Below are positions 45,815 through 58,500 of a stretch of 64,000 nucleotides of DNA, piece by piece. The stretch is from Lepeophtheirus salmonis (Eukaryota > Arthropoda > Copepoda > Siphonostomatoida > Caligidae): the NCBI RefSeq assembly GCF_016086655.4, contig NC_052135.2, positions 7,158,363 to 7,222,362 on the forward strand, given 5' to 3'. Made by a program: the position numbers and the translations under genes. Under the pieces are notes generated by a model. The model had not been told where the DNA came from, ran no database searches, and saw only the letters and a program-made list of their open reading frames with translations. The number at the start of each line of letters is the position of its first letter. Position 1 is the stretch's first letter.

Positions 45815-46667
45815 CCAGGTGATTGATTGAAATCTGAACTATTACTAATTCAATAATTAATTAAGGTGGAGTGGTTGAAAGTAATAAGTATTTTGATATA
45901 TTCGAGTATAAACAATCAATTACAAAACAAATCAAACCTGCTTACGTACAAGTCGAGAAAATGACACTTGAATGTGACCGACGAATTTCCATTCGTGTAC
46001 TACAAGCAGTTGGGTATCTCCAGGAACACCAACTACTCCGTTAGCAAGTTCGAAACTTTGGTAGGAAGAAGTACTCTGTCAAAAGGCCAAACTGGGCCCA
46101 CAGGAGTTAAGGAAAGCACCCCAAGACAATCCCTTCAAGTCCATGGAGGCCATGCAAGAGGTCTTGGGGTTTGACACCAGACTATCCAGAGAGCTATAAA
46201 AAAGTTTGTGAAAAAAGCCTTTTGAGAGTGGAGAGGCCACTTTTAACACTAGCAATGAAAGAAAACCATCTCCTCCGTTACAGTCCTCTTTTGAATGAGT
46301 CTTTTGAACTCTTTTTTGATACTATTGACTCCCCTATAACCCTAATGCCAACCCTCTTGACTACACCTTTTGTGTGCCTATCTAGGAGAAGGCCTACTGT
46401 GTCCGTCATCAAGACACCAATACCTCCAAAACCACTGCCAGTCAGCACTGGGACGCCAGACAGAGGAATACACCCAAATTGTGTGCCAGGCCTTCCACCG
46501 CCGCGTGGAATCCATCTTTGCCCCTAATGGTGGCGTCATTAATTATTAAGAGAGCTCCAATGCACATTTATTTATAGTATTATTTTTGTAATTATAACGT
46601 TAATTAGTTAAATATATCTTGTTGAAGTTTAAAATACAAAATGTTCAGATTTTAATGGATCACTCGG
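45815..46667 (+). mobile_element. Mariner-type element copy 2 (family C), non-functional
   Basis: TA flanks at 45,813-45,814 and 46,668-46,669. Left end CCAGGTGATTGATTGAAATC; right end, inverted, CCGAGTGATCCATTAAAATC. Transposase remnants in broken frames include LLRVERPLLTLAMKENHLLR and a tail with QHWDA. It parallels the 28.3-kb copy along its length, down to ATGTTCAGATTTTAATGG at the right end. Confidence 0.85.
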
Positions 46668-46669
46668 TA

Positions 46670-49044
46670 TAGGAATACAAAAATATTTACTGCAATCGTT
46701 ACACAAGCAAAAAGAGCATAATGTTCATTTCATGCTGAGAAAAGTTCCACCCAGAGACAGTAAGGAGAATGATTATAAAAATATTATTATTAAAAGTGAA
46801 AATTAGAATATAGCTTAATTTGATATACTGGTTGTAGTATAAAAAGTCAGATTCTTTTTTGAATAGATGGGTTTTTGTAATGTGTATCTGGTGTTGTAAA
46901 AGTGTAATTTGGCTTATCCTGGATGGTGTTGGGAAAATAAGTGGCCTTATCTTAAATTGACAACGATATAGAGCATTATTGGAGAACCTCTCTTTATAAA
47001 TTAAAGTTCATACTTTCAACTATCAAATGCAATACTTTTAAGCTTTTTGAATCTGTTAGTCTTGTAGCTATGCGCCTCTGAACAAAAAGGACATATTACC
47101 CACTTTAAACAAAGATAACTAGAGTCAAAAGTATGATACAGATATTTTAAAAAAGGTTTTGGAATTTTGTAACATTCAGCTTTAAAATATATAAACATAA
47201 TTTATCCTTATCTTGAACACCGAGGGCCTATCAAAAAAATATTTGGCCTTTTTTTGAATGTCACAAGGCTATGAGAGAAAAAATAAGGCTATATTTTGAA
47301 TCAAGGGATCAAATCTATTGAATAGAGCATATACTGTTTTTGTACCTTTTCGCTGTCGGACAGTGTTATTAATTAAACAGCTGAATTACTTTAAACTGAC
47401 CGTATCTTTTGTCCTTTTTTTCTAAAACAGGATTTATCCTTGCTGTGTACTTAACTTATGGTTGGGATGGATGCAAGATTTGTGAGTTTGTATCCCAGCA
47501 TTCCTATCAGGTACTTCTAAATCATTCTATCAGCTATTTACTATTAGAAATAATAAATAATGCATACTCTTTGGAGATAAACAAAAGGTTCCTCAATTCT
47601 ACTGCGAGTCCAACAAGGTTTTCAATGTGTCTAATAATTAATAAGAATTAGTCAAGTTTGTCTGCTTAGCAGTCTTGTAATTCTAGCGGTTCAAGTAATT
47701 CTGCTACTTGAATTGCTAGAACCGGTACCGACAAAGTCGAACCGAGACCACAATATATTGTTTATCAGTCTCGGTTCTTGTGCTTTCGTTCCTATATAAA
47801 ATGAAATATATTTTATAAAAAATAAATTAGCCAAGTATAAGGTAGCTGCAGACCTGTTTTTATGGGATATCATTTCCTGGGGCAGAATTTGTTTTAAGTG
47901 CATGTTACCGAACTGATCATTTATTAAAAAGAACCGAGACAGAAGACCGAAACCGTTGAAATGAAAGAGCCAAGACTGGGAACGATAGAACTTCTGAATC
48001 TGAACTGGGCAAAACCTTGGAATTAGTTTGATAATAATTAAAAGTTGGCAGCAAGGAAAATACGGAAGGCTAGCTACTTTAGGTTTTTTCGAAATTTTTA
48101 TTTTCTCGTTAGTTAGTCAATTTTGAGATGAGATAAAAAAGTATATCATTGATATAGCACGGATATGGGCAGATCTATTACGATGTCAACCCTCAAATCT
48201 ACTCCGAGTCCAACAAGGACTTACACTTATACCTCCAAAACAAATCCTCTCAGTTACTATTTGTCTTTCATGCACAAGTGATTATTTTATATTTGATGCT
48301 GTCTCTTCAAGAATAAAAGAATAATTATGACGTGGTGAGGTAGAAAACAAAAACAAACATTAAAAGCCATTACCATTATAATATGTACTACTTTCATCTA
48401 TGATAATAACGGATAAAAACGACTGAAGAAAAATTGAAAATCAACTCTATGAGAGGAGAGTTAAAGAGGATATGCTTCTAGATGAAAATAATCACATCCG
48501 GCAGTATGTTAAAAAAAAAAAAAAAAAAAAACTTGAAAATTAATATCGTCATGCTGATAATTAAAACAATATGTTTAGGAGGAGAGCAGCTGCGCTATAA
48601 TGGTCTTTCATTAAATCTGCTGCAAGGAGCTAAGAGAGTAAATAAGCAATAACCTCACTCTGTATCTTGCAATGATATGGACAGGAGTTACTCCGGTACG
48701 TGGAGGTCATTGAGGTAGGGGTATTTCCCTAATTGAAGGCATATTATGCTAAGGGCTATTATTTTTTCGACCATGACTCTGCTCCCGCCCATAATGGGGG
48801 GAAAATTAAAAGTTGAATGAAGACAACTTGGCAAATTTATGACCCTGGTCAATGTGGCCTCCGCCCTCATCCGTCTGCGACCCTCTTAACTAAGGGATCT
48901 GAAGCGCCATCGAGAAAATGGAATTTGAGTTTTGTCAGGCTTTTCATAATTTAGGTATTTCCGGGTAGTTGGACTAGTTTTCAGAAAATGATCGACTTTA
49001 TTAAAGTAGAGTTCCAGTAATACACCAACCAACACTATTAGGTA
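46670..49044. other. Intergenic, no gene recognised
   Basis: A+T-rich DNA with an A22 tract near 48,510. Near 47.68-47.76 kb there is a short hairpin-like duplication (GTTCAAGTAATTCTGCTACTTGAATTGC in part). ORFs listed here lack ordered composition. No terminal repeats identified. Confidence 0.6.
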
Positions 49045-49959
49045 GAGGGAGCGGGGATCAAATTGTCGCCAAAATATTTTTCTACAAAAAACAACACAAA
49101 ATATACATTTTTAACTTTTTTATTGAAAATCAAAACTATGACGAGCATATAGGTATAGAGTAGCCATTCATTCGATATAATCACCGTCGGCATCAATAAC
49201 AGCCTCAATACGGCCTCTGAACCGGCTGCAGGCTCTTCTGACCTTCTCATTGTCCATGTTGCCGAATACCTCCTTGATGGAGTCCATCAGGTTGGCCTTG
49301 GTGCTATGGGGATGTCTGTTGGTATGTCTCTCGACATAGCCCCAGACAAAATAGTCCAAAGGATTAAGGTTGGGAGAGTTAGGAGGCCACAAATCCTTGG
49401 TTACGACGTCATAACAGTTCTCAGTTAACCACTGCATGGAGATTTTGGACACATGGAAGGGTGCTGAGTCCTGTTGCCACACCCAGGGCCTGTCTCATGG
49501 CAGCCCAGATCCCTCGTCATGGCCTTCATGAACCTGGTAGGGTCATCCTCAACCATCTTCTTCACCTTGTCGACAAAGTTGGTGTCCCTGACCTTCCTGT
49601 CGGCGCCCTCCTCCTTGGGTGCCCTCTTTATGGTGGCATCAACATCCCAGGTGTCCTCTAGCTTCTTACGGATACGCTGAAAAGTCCGTAAATTCACTCC
49701 TAAGGTTGAAGCAATCGTTGAATTGGACATTTCACCTCCATTATTAACCAATGCCATGACTACGGTGGACCTCGAAAGCTCCTCGTTCCACTTATAGCTA
49801 TTTATCTCCTCATATGATGACCGCATGATGCTAACTGAACTACGGATCGTCAGCTGACGAGAATAGCTTTCCTATTTGGTAACCAGTTTTTTATTTGATA
49901 ATGTCGTCTTCAAGTTATCAAGGTTTAAAGAGCGGGGAAAATTTGATCCCCGCTCCCTG
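49045..49959 (-). mobile_element. Internally deleted maT/mariner-like element with good terminal repeats
   Basis: The ends GAGGGAGCGGGGATCAAATT and, inverted, CAGGGAGCGGGGATCAAATT lie between TA dinucleotides (49,043-49,044 and 49,960-49,961). The minus-strand ORF (49,425-49,826) carries the N-terminal helix-turn-helix (MSNSTIASTLGVNLRTFQRI) and the DPTRFMKAMTRDLG segment, then jumps to WQQDSAPFHVSK and SPNLNPLDYFVWGYVERH in a second frame (49,168-49,482). The first catalytic Asp region is missing. Between the second and third Asp are 37 residues, as in the maT (DD37D) group. Confidence 0.9.
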
Positions 49960-51226
49960 TATATGAATAATGAATATACATGCGCCTATATAAATTCTCA
50001 TTTGGGAATTCATTTTACTCCATATTGGAGAAGGTATAATAATCAAAATATTTATTAATCTATTAACTGTGTTCTACATCATTTTTTCAAGTCTCTATAG
50101 AAATCAAAAGTTTTTGTATATATAAATTATAATTGTTGTATATCTCATTTTAATTATTAATAAATATTATGAAAGAGAGGGGATCAGACTTCAAATTGAT
50201 TGTGTTCTTTTTGTATACAAAAAATTATGTTAGAAAATTGTGAACCCCGATTTTTTATCCAACAATTTCTCCAAACATATTATTGTATTTTCGTATAGTA
50301 TAATCTAGAACTGGGAACTCGGAGTAGAGTGCAATAAAAGTCTTAAATATTTCTGGCCAAAATCCTGGTCAAAATCCTAGTCAAAATGTTATAGACTGAA
50401 TCAGGACTCGTTTTTCAAAGAAACTATCGAACCACAGTGAAAACTTCAGGTTACCTCATACGATTCACTATTCTATACTTTAATATTCTAAATACTTCAA
50501 AAACTAAGATGCTAATTTAATAAGATGAAGCAAAATATTTATTTAAGGAATTCAAGTCTAATTTCATTTTCACACGTTTTAAAATAAATATCAGTAGTAA
50601 CTATTATTTTAGATGTATTTTTACTATGTTAGTATACTACTAATATCAGTTGGCAGCCTGTTTATTCTAGAATAGGCTTTCCCAACCTTTCCCCTCCTCC
50701 CCCTAAAAAAAAAAAAAAAAAAAGATATTATAATCCTGTGGACACCCCTTGTCATATCCCCCTTTAACGTATTGAAACATAACTATGTACCTCTAAATTA
50801 AAAAACAAACAAGTAAAATAACCCAATTCTATTCGTTTTTTCCTTTGTGAATTATAATGATAATTTCGTTTTTACGCATTCAATTTAATTATCTATCTAC
50901 AAGATTATAACTTAAATTCTCTAACAGATCTATAATGAGAATAATCGACTTAATCCTTCATATATTAAATTTATTATCTTTAAAGTGTGACTAATCATAA
51001 TAAATGCCTTTACTCAATTTAGCCACTTTTTGAAGCAATAATCTTTCTCAATCTTCTCGGAACAGTTTTTACACAGGCACAAACAGTATTTAGTGAAATA
51101 ACATTCCGTTCTTTCACCAATATTAATTCAATGAATTAATATTTTGATGATCCATTTGGCAGGGTTTTTCTTCAAGTAATGACCAAAGTGAAAAATAAAA
51201 GGGATTTATATCTGGGCTTGGAGATA
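49960..51226. other. Intergenic, nothing recognised
   Basis: A+T-rich, with an A20 tract near 50,706 and short repeats of GTCAAAATCC type near 50,360-50,385. No coding or RNA signal seen. Confidence 0.6.
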
Positions 51227-52422
51227 CCGGGCCGTGCAAAATTATTTACCGATGATGTAAATATACTTTTTAAGAGGTTTGGTGTTTCGTATTTTTACAG
51301 TTAAAATAAACAAAAATCCTTTCTGTGAGAGCGTAACAACTTCCACACGTGAGACCATGTCCAATCAGGAAACAAAGAGGATCGAAATTGCAGCCCTCCT
51401 CCGCGCGGGAGTGCCTCATAACAACATTAAGGAACAGGTTGGGGCCTTGTTGAAGACAATTTACAACGTTTCCAAGCCCTTGGAGGCTGGGGGTGATCTC
51501 AAGCATTCCCCTGGGGCTGGCAGGAAGCCCACTGTCTCAACAAGGCAAGTAAAGGCAGTGTTCAAGAGGACTCCCAACAGGTCCATTGCCGACATGGCCA
51601 GAAAGATGGGAACGTCGGGATCAACTGTTTCAAGGGCATTGAAAAGGGCTGGAGGAAAGTCCCTGAGGCGTAATGAACGCCCTCTGCCTACTGAACGTCA
51701 GCGAGAAGTCAGACTTGAGCGTGCCAGAAAATCTTGAATGATATCAAAAGCTCATCTGGACGCATCATCATTTTTTCAGATGAGAAAACTTTTACGGTCG
51801 ATCCTGTTTTCAACAGGCGAAATGACCGTGTTGTGACCTTTGGAGATGTGCAAGATAAGCACCGCTATGTGGCAACAACAAAGCACCCTGCTTCGGTGAA
51901 GATATTGGGTCTTGTGGCCTCCAACGAGAAGGCCATGAAGCCAAGGTCCTTCCGTGGATCAAATTCATAGTCGGCAACTCTGTTTGGGGTTTTCAACAAG
52001 ATGGAGCACCCGCCACGCTTCTAAGAAAGCTCAGGAGTGGCTCAAGGACAACATGAACTTTTTGTCCAAGGACTACTGGCCCCCAGAGCCCAGACCTGAA
52101 CCCACTAGACTTCTCTATCTAGGCGCACGTGGAAACCAAGGCCTGCAAAAAACGACACAAGAACATAAATGCCTCAAAGGCTACTGTCAACAAGGCCTGG
52201 GCCTCCATGGACGCTGATTACATCCAGCAAGTATGTGGCAGCTTCAGACGTCGCCTGACCAGTGTCATTGAGTCAAATGGTGGCTACCTTGATTGAATTT
52301 GATCACAAACTATTTTATTATTCTAAAAATGTATGATAATTGTTTCTCCAGTCATTTGAAATGCCATTATTGTCCCCGATATGTTCTAAACAATAATCGG
52401 TAAATAATTCTGCACGGCCCGG
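51227..52422 (+). mobile_element. Nearly full-length mariner/maT-like transposon with 30-bp terminal repeats
   Basis: The terminal repeats begin CCGGGCCGTGCAAAATTATT (left) and CCGGGCCGTGCAGAATTATT (right, inverted) and extend through TTACCGAT, bounded by TA at 51,225-51,226 and 52,423-52,424. At 1,196 bp it is close to the family's usual size. The ends agree at nearly every base, so it is the youngest-looking copy here, but the transposase is still broken. Confidence 0.93.
51357..52297 (+). pseudogene. Transposase of the 51.2-kb element, broken by frame shifts and a stop
   Basis: Starts MSNQETKRIEIAALLRAGVP. An N-terminal helix-turn-helix pair (IADMARKMGTSGSTVSRALK) is followed by FSDEKTFTVDP (first Asp), FQQDGAPA (second Asp) and SPDLNPLDF-like sequence (third Asp), then ASMDADYIQQVCGSFRRRLT and a stop after GGYLD. 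Frame changes occur near 51,733, 51,945 and 52,013, and a TAG stands in place of the usual Trp after LDFSI. About 36 residues separate the second and third Asp once the shift is allowed for. The transposase would cut and paste the element at TA sites; this copy cannot. Confidence 0.9.
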
Positions 52423-52424
52423 TA

Positions 52425-53419
52425 TTCCCTAATATCCTTGGCTGAAGTTAGAATCCGACAATGGAGTTAGGAATACATTGTGAATGAATACTAGAAATTG
52501 GTATACTATGTATCATGACACCAGATGCAATCTATTTTTTTATAAGGTGGAGCTTGTAATATCAATAATGGATAAGAATCTCGATATTTGTGTTCCCAGC
52601 TTATGAGGGAGGTTTCTCTTTCTAACATATTTTTCTATTTTATATTGGTGAATGTCAAAGGGGTGATTGTCCATATTATACTAGAGATATATTAGCAATA
52701 TAATTTCTTGTATTATATGGTTGTAGAGGTTGTTTACTTGAAGACAGTCACAACTCTTTGCGGATAACATATACTTTTAGCTTGCTCATGCCCTATTATT
52801 CCTCCTTCTTTTAAAAATTCTAACGTATTAGCAAACAAATAAAATTAAACTTTATTGCTTTGTACCCTCTCCAAATTTAGCTAATATTCCCATCTCTAGA
52901 ATAACAACTAAGCTGATCTCCTCTGGAGCATTCTTCAGATTATTATCACTTCACTTATCGTGATTTTTTTTTAAATAGAGACAATACCTTTGATTCACAA
53001 CTCTAATCATAGCATTACAATGCATAATTAGAGCTCTAAAAAAAAGTACTAACGCAACTTTTCATACATACCATCAATTGTTGCTCTATTAGCCATGGTT
53101 AAACTCATATCATACAAGCAGGAATTATTAGACGTCGACAATAGGCAGAGAGACAAACTTTACTTTATTAATATAGCTATGTTCCCTTTTCCTTATCTTT
53201 CCTTTTTTAGTATGACTCACTGAGCTTAAGCTACAGAGGCTTGGTTATTATTTCTTAGATAAAAAAGTAATCAAATTCTAAAATATTCCAGCGATGCTCT
53301 TATCTCTGTAGCCCGTCCAAAGAAAGGGTAGGGGGAGAAAAACGTGGACTAGAAGAGATGGATTTAGAAGTTCATCAATAGTTTTATATTTTCTAAGCAA
53401 AAAAACAACATTAACAAAT
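52425..53419. other. Intergenic, nothing recognised
   Basis: A+T-rich DNA between two mariner-type elements with no ORF worth calling and no inverted repeat that I could find. Confidence 0.6.
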
Positions 53420-54150
53420 TATTTAGACAAAAATTCACCCAACATGGCCACCTTCATTATCAATCACAACCTTTACACGTTGCCTGAAGGCCATGCAGGA
53501 GTTGATGACAACGTCATCTGACAAGTGGTCGCATGCAGCCACCACCATAGAGGACTTGAATGAGTCCACATTCGGGTGTGAGGTCCTGTTGGTTTCCATC
53601 TCCAAAGTCCAGTGGGCTCAAGTCTTGTGTGGAAAGGGCTATATATCTTTGGAACAGAATCGAGCCATGTTGTCTGCCCAGAAATTTTGGCACTTGGCGG
53701 ACGTATGTTGGGGTATACCGTCTCTGGATAGTTGGTCTTGAGCCATGGCAAGAAGGTGTACCTACACCTTATAGTAGGGCTATCTTTTTCTCTGCTAAAT
53801 AATTGTTTAAGATGCACTTTTGTTTCGGGCTCAATTACTCCGATTTGGATTGACTAAGATACGCCATATTTTAACACAACAAACCTGGAGACGTCTGCTA
53901 TTGCTTGAATCTATTTATAGATTACATTTTTAAATATTTAAGGACAACTTGATACTCGAACTTGTCCATTTTCACAAAAACACTTGCAGTAACTCACTCA
54001 AACGACAGGTACAAAACATCTGCGCATCCTAAAAGCATAAAACTTTCCTGAGTAACTGTCAATAAATGCTAGATAGATGGAACTAGGTCTTGTTTATGAG
54101 TGCTGCAATCTTCACGTTGAGGACAGAAACTTTTGAGACCCCCCTTGTAA
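53420..54150 (-). mobile_element. Mariner-type element (family B), degraded
   Basis: The right end, read on the minus strand, is AAGGGGGGTCTCAAAAGTTT followed by CCTCAACGTGAAGATTG and a CATCTATCTAGCATTTATTG block, matching the left part of the 18.76-kb element. The minus-strand tail near 53,440-53,570 encodes HPNVDSFKSS, then LSDDVVINSCMAFRQRVKVV and GGHVG before a stop, a typical transposase C-terminus. Intervening coding sequence is deleted or shifted; the left end is uncertain. Confidence 0.75.
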
Positions 54151-57119
54151 ATACAATTATAACTACGTAAGAAATGAAAAATGATGTCTCGCCAAATATA
54201 CAAACAGACTAAAAAACTTTCTTGTATTAATATACATAGATATAAAATGCAAAAATATAAAATAATTATATTTGCTACTGCAAACTTTCTCGATTAATTT
54301 TTCTTTGTTATAAATTCCATATAATTTAATGAACATTTAGATTAAATCTAAACTTTTTCTTTTTTATAAAATTATTTTTAGAAGGTTTCTAAGGAATTTA
54401 ATTCGAGGTATTTATTCTATAAAAATATTCTTACACATGTACGTATGTAAATAACTATAGGTATGTAGTATTCCATTCTATGTAAACACTGCAAGATTCC
54501 CTTCAAATATCTGCTTCAAAGACCTTTCACATTAAATATATATATTAATTAATATTATATACTCTTATAGCTCTAAGCTTATAAAAACGTACAACCTTTG
54601 AAAGTACGAAGAAATTTGTCTTAATGTAAACCTTTATTTTTAAGTATGTCAGAAGGGTGGTTCGTTTTTCAATCTTTTTCGAATTTCGATTATAACTAGT
54701 TCAGAAACATTTTCATGTCGTAAGAGAATAGTCTCTGTAAAATTTCACTTCCCTACGATGTCATCTTTAGATAGCGTATCTAGTTCAAAGTTTGAAAGAA
54801 GACAAAAATTATTTATTTCACTAAAAAGGATTAAATAATCATTATTTTGTATTATTTGATATTGATAGACATTATTCCAACATTTCAGAAACATAATTTA
54901 AGTTTTTTTTATCTAAAGCTACCTACCTTAAAATAATTAACCTCATCCAGATCCTGTTTAAGTAAGATTTACTTGTCCTCTTTTACAAAATAACTAAATT
55001 TAATAATTTTCGAGAGTAAAAAAGTTGCCTGATTTAGAAGAAAAAAAAATTGTTTCAATTTAGTCTCTTTTAACTCTAAAATTGAAGATAAAGTTGTTGT
55101 CCTTTCTTAAAAAAATTATTTCAATTTAAGTTTGAACATTTGTAAAACTGACATTGAAACTTTGTACATTACTATGTCGAGGTATTTTGATGAATGATCA
55201 AAATTCATGACAAATAAATTCACTATTCACGTGGTGTGGTAGGTATAACATTGCAAAAACAAGAATAAAAATGATTTTTTTTAAATATATTCATAGCTCC
55301 AATATGTAATTATTAATGTTGTTCATCACATTGTTTTAATGATTGAAAGCAGTGTTATACTTTGTTTAAGAGCCCTTTTAAACTCACTTTAATTATGACA
55401 CAAAATGGTGGTTTCTGATGTTGTTGTGAGCATGTTATTGTATACATTTTTATGAAGAAAAGCTAGAAAGAACAAAATAAGATTATGTTGGTATATTAGT
55501 ACTCAAGGAGAGTTACAGTTCACAAAGAAGAGTTTTATCTTTAAGAGGCTCATTTATCAAGGGATTTCCTTTCATTACAATAATTGAAACTCATGTCACG
55601 ACTACCAATAGAGAATAATGCTACATGAAATAGCAAAACTCATTCTTACATAGCAATTATGATCTGGTAAAGAATACTAAAAATATACATATTACTCAAA
55701 AATAGATTTTCGAATATTAACTTTAGTTAGGAACCTTTATTGGATTTCAGAGACTTAGATTTTAATTGAAAGGGAATATTGGGGCCAATATATAAATTTA
55801 TCATATTTTCATTCTGACGATTAATTTTTGCTACTTTAAGTGCAATTTCGACTCCTGCAAAGAGAGTACATATTTTGTTGGTAGAGTTTGACGATAATTT
55901 GTCCAAGAATTCAAATGTCATTTTTTTTTCACACTCAATTTTGAGAAAAATAAATCCAGCTTGCTTTTGTAATTAATAACCCACATTTACTTATTGCTAA
56001 TCTATGAATATTCGAAATATTTAATAAAGACAAAGCGTTACCCCAATATTACAAAAAATTACTAGAATTGTTTTTTCACTTGTCGGTTTTTCTAGATACT
56101 TATCTTCGACTTATTAGTGTTTTAAATGTCAATTTTACTGAGCTCCTGTTAAGCAGTAAAAATTATCCACAATTTTATTAAGAATAATTCCACTTTAAAA
56201 AAATATGTGGTACGTCAACAAAAAATCAAGTTAGAACGTTTTTCATAATTTAGTATAAATTATATACATTCTTCATCGAATTATCATCAATTTTAGAAAT
56301 ATAAACTATTGTTACTAATCCATTGGAGACGTCAATTGATCATCACAATGAAAGAATGATAAATTGATATATCTTAAAGAAGACGGACTTGACTCAACCA
56401 ACACAATAAAACAAAGATGTTTAGAGGATCAGTAAAATTTAATTGATTCGTCTTCATTGGATACATCTTCAGAAATAATAATATGACAAAATTATTTAAT
56501 TACCAATCTTTCACAAACAATAAAAAAATTAAAATATTAAACTAAGAATATTTAAGATAATAGATACGAGTACATTAATAATTAAAAAGTATCAAAATAT
56601 TGTCCGTGTACTGGATCGTAACATCATATAAATTTATAATTATATTACGAAAAAAGGGATTTTTTTAAAACGAAAATGTTATACAGTAAATTTAACAAAC
56701 GTCCCATTCAATGTCTATTCATTCCAGTGGGTGTTTTGGAATGAAATTGATTGATATACCATTTTTCTTGAACCAAAAGCTCTGTTTCATATCAGCATCA
56801 GATCTTATAGGCCGGACTTGTTCTGTACACTCATATCAGATTTATTATGTCCTATCGAATTGAATGGTTCTCCAGTGGCTTAATATACTTTGTTGTAAGA
56901 CCATATCATGTAAATCTCTTAATTTAAATAAAGATTATGAACTATAGTTAAATTTTTTGAGTATTTTAAAACATCTCACAAATTTGAATAAAATGCCTAT
57001 AATTGGCTCATATAGATTTTTGAAATATATGAATTAAAACATTCTATTAGGATTTTTCCTGTCTGGAGTTTTGTGCAAGATTGTTTTTATGTTGCTGCAT
57101 CACGTCTTATACTTTTATA
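54151..57119. other. Intergenic, no gene recognised
   Basis: Very A+T-rich. A block near 54.68-54.80 kb weakly resembles one near 41.17-41.31 kb (shared TCATCTTTAG followed by GACAAAAA), suggesting an old dispersed repeat. No coding signal. Confidence 0.6.
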
Positions 57120-57470
57120 AGTCTATTTTTGGTATTATCATACATGGAGACCAAAGCGGTCAAACAGATTAGTCTGAAATTTTAGAAGTAGACGTATAGA
57201 ATAACCAAGCATGTTCCTATGATATTTTTGTGGGCCTCCTAGGCCATTGAGAGACTGTTTTTTTTTACCAAAACAACAACTCCTCTTCTCTTTTCTCTCT
57301 GTCTCATTCTACGTCCCTCTCTCTATCTCTTTTCTTCTACTTTCATTCTTTGTTTATATTCATCTCTATTCAGCACTGCAACGCGGGCACCCTCTGATAG
57401 TATGCTATAGAGATGTAAAAAATGCTGGACTCTTGGTCAATTTACGTTTGTAATATGGAACACATTTATG
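57120..57470 (+). repeat. Pyrimidine-rich dispersed repeat, copy 2
   Basis: Ordered blocks: CAGATTAGTCTGAAATTTTA, AGAATAACCAAGCATG, GGGCCTCCTAGGCCATTGAG, then about 100 bases of C/T-rich sequence ending CATTCTTTGTTTATATTCA. The same order is found at 58.21-58.50 kb. A plus-strand ORF here is only the translation of the C/T-rich tract. Confidence 0.75.
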
Positions 57471-58189
57471 CACTTATTAATTATTGCTCTTTATTTTGAA
57501 AATTCAAACGTTATTAGCGGGAAAAGAGCACAATAGTAATCTTATTTTGGGCTATATTTTCTTTTATGAGGAAAAGTTGTCAGATCCTATAAAGAGAAGT
57601 TTGTGAAGAATAGTCCAACATTTGGAAAGAATTACGTAGTTAACTAAATATTTCGGGTCTATTTTTATACATTTTTTTATTCAGGAACATTGAATAAATA
57701 ACTTTATCCCTATGACTCAGATCTAAGATTATAAGATGATTATGAATATAAATAGATAATTTGTTATCCAATGTTTTTCAATATTAATGCCTTCAAAGGA
57801 ATTCAACGATCTACAAGGTTAAACTAATATATGTTTTCGATAGAATACGTAAATATTTAGAATGATTTGATGATTGACGAGATGTTATTCTCTGATTTGA
57901 AAATAACTTACTGTTTTCTTTTAAAAATATACCTACCTTAAGAGTCAAATTGAAATTTTCTTCAAAATATAGTAACACATCTATTCTAATTGTACACGTT
58001 GTTCATAAGTGTATAGTTTTGGAGCATACATATATATCATTTATTTCTAAGGACATTGTATATTTGCTTTTTGTATTTCTTGACCTTTATTTATAGAATT
58101 CATTTAACTTAAAAATATATTATAACACCACCAGTGGTGTCGCCTGCCCTTTTTTTTTTTTTTGTAGGAGGGGGGGGTAAATATATCTC

Positions 58190-58500
58190 TTATATATATA
58201 TATATATAAAAGACTGTTTTCCCAAATGGTACAAAATATCACTCTGAAATTTAGTAATTGGAATTATAAAATAACCAAAAATGATCTGAAGATATTTTTT
58301 GAGCCTCCGGGGACATTAAGAGCCTGCTTTTAACCAAAATAAAAATTTATATTTTCCTTCTCTCTTTCTATATCTCGCTTCTTCTCTTACCTCTTCTCTT
58401 CTCCATTTGTTTCTTTTTACATCCCTTTCTCTGGTTCTTTTTTCTACATTCATTCTTTGTATCTATTCTACTCTATTCGTCCCCGCAACACCCGCCCCTT
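58190..58500 (+). repeat. Pyrimidine-rich dispersed repeat, copy 3, preceded by (TA)n
   Basis: A (TA)n run at about 58,191-58,208 leads into TCACTCTGAAATTTAGTAAT, AAAATAACCAAAAATG, GAGCCTCCGGGGACATTAAG and a C/T-rich tract ending CATTCTTTGTATCTATTCTA. It aligns block by block with the copy 1.1 kb upstream. Confidence 0.75.

Noticed and set aside
53493..53817. Three overlapping ORFs of 80-114 codons
   Set aside because: Shadows and shifted frames of a degraded family B transposase whose tail reads clearly on the minus strand.
57247..57453. 68-codon plus-strand hydrophobic ORF
   Set aside because: Same reason: it lies in the pyrimidine-rich block of the dispersed repeat.
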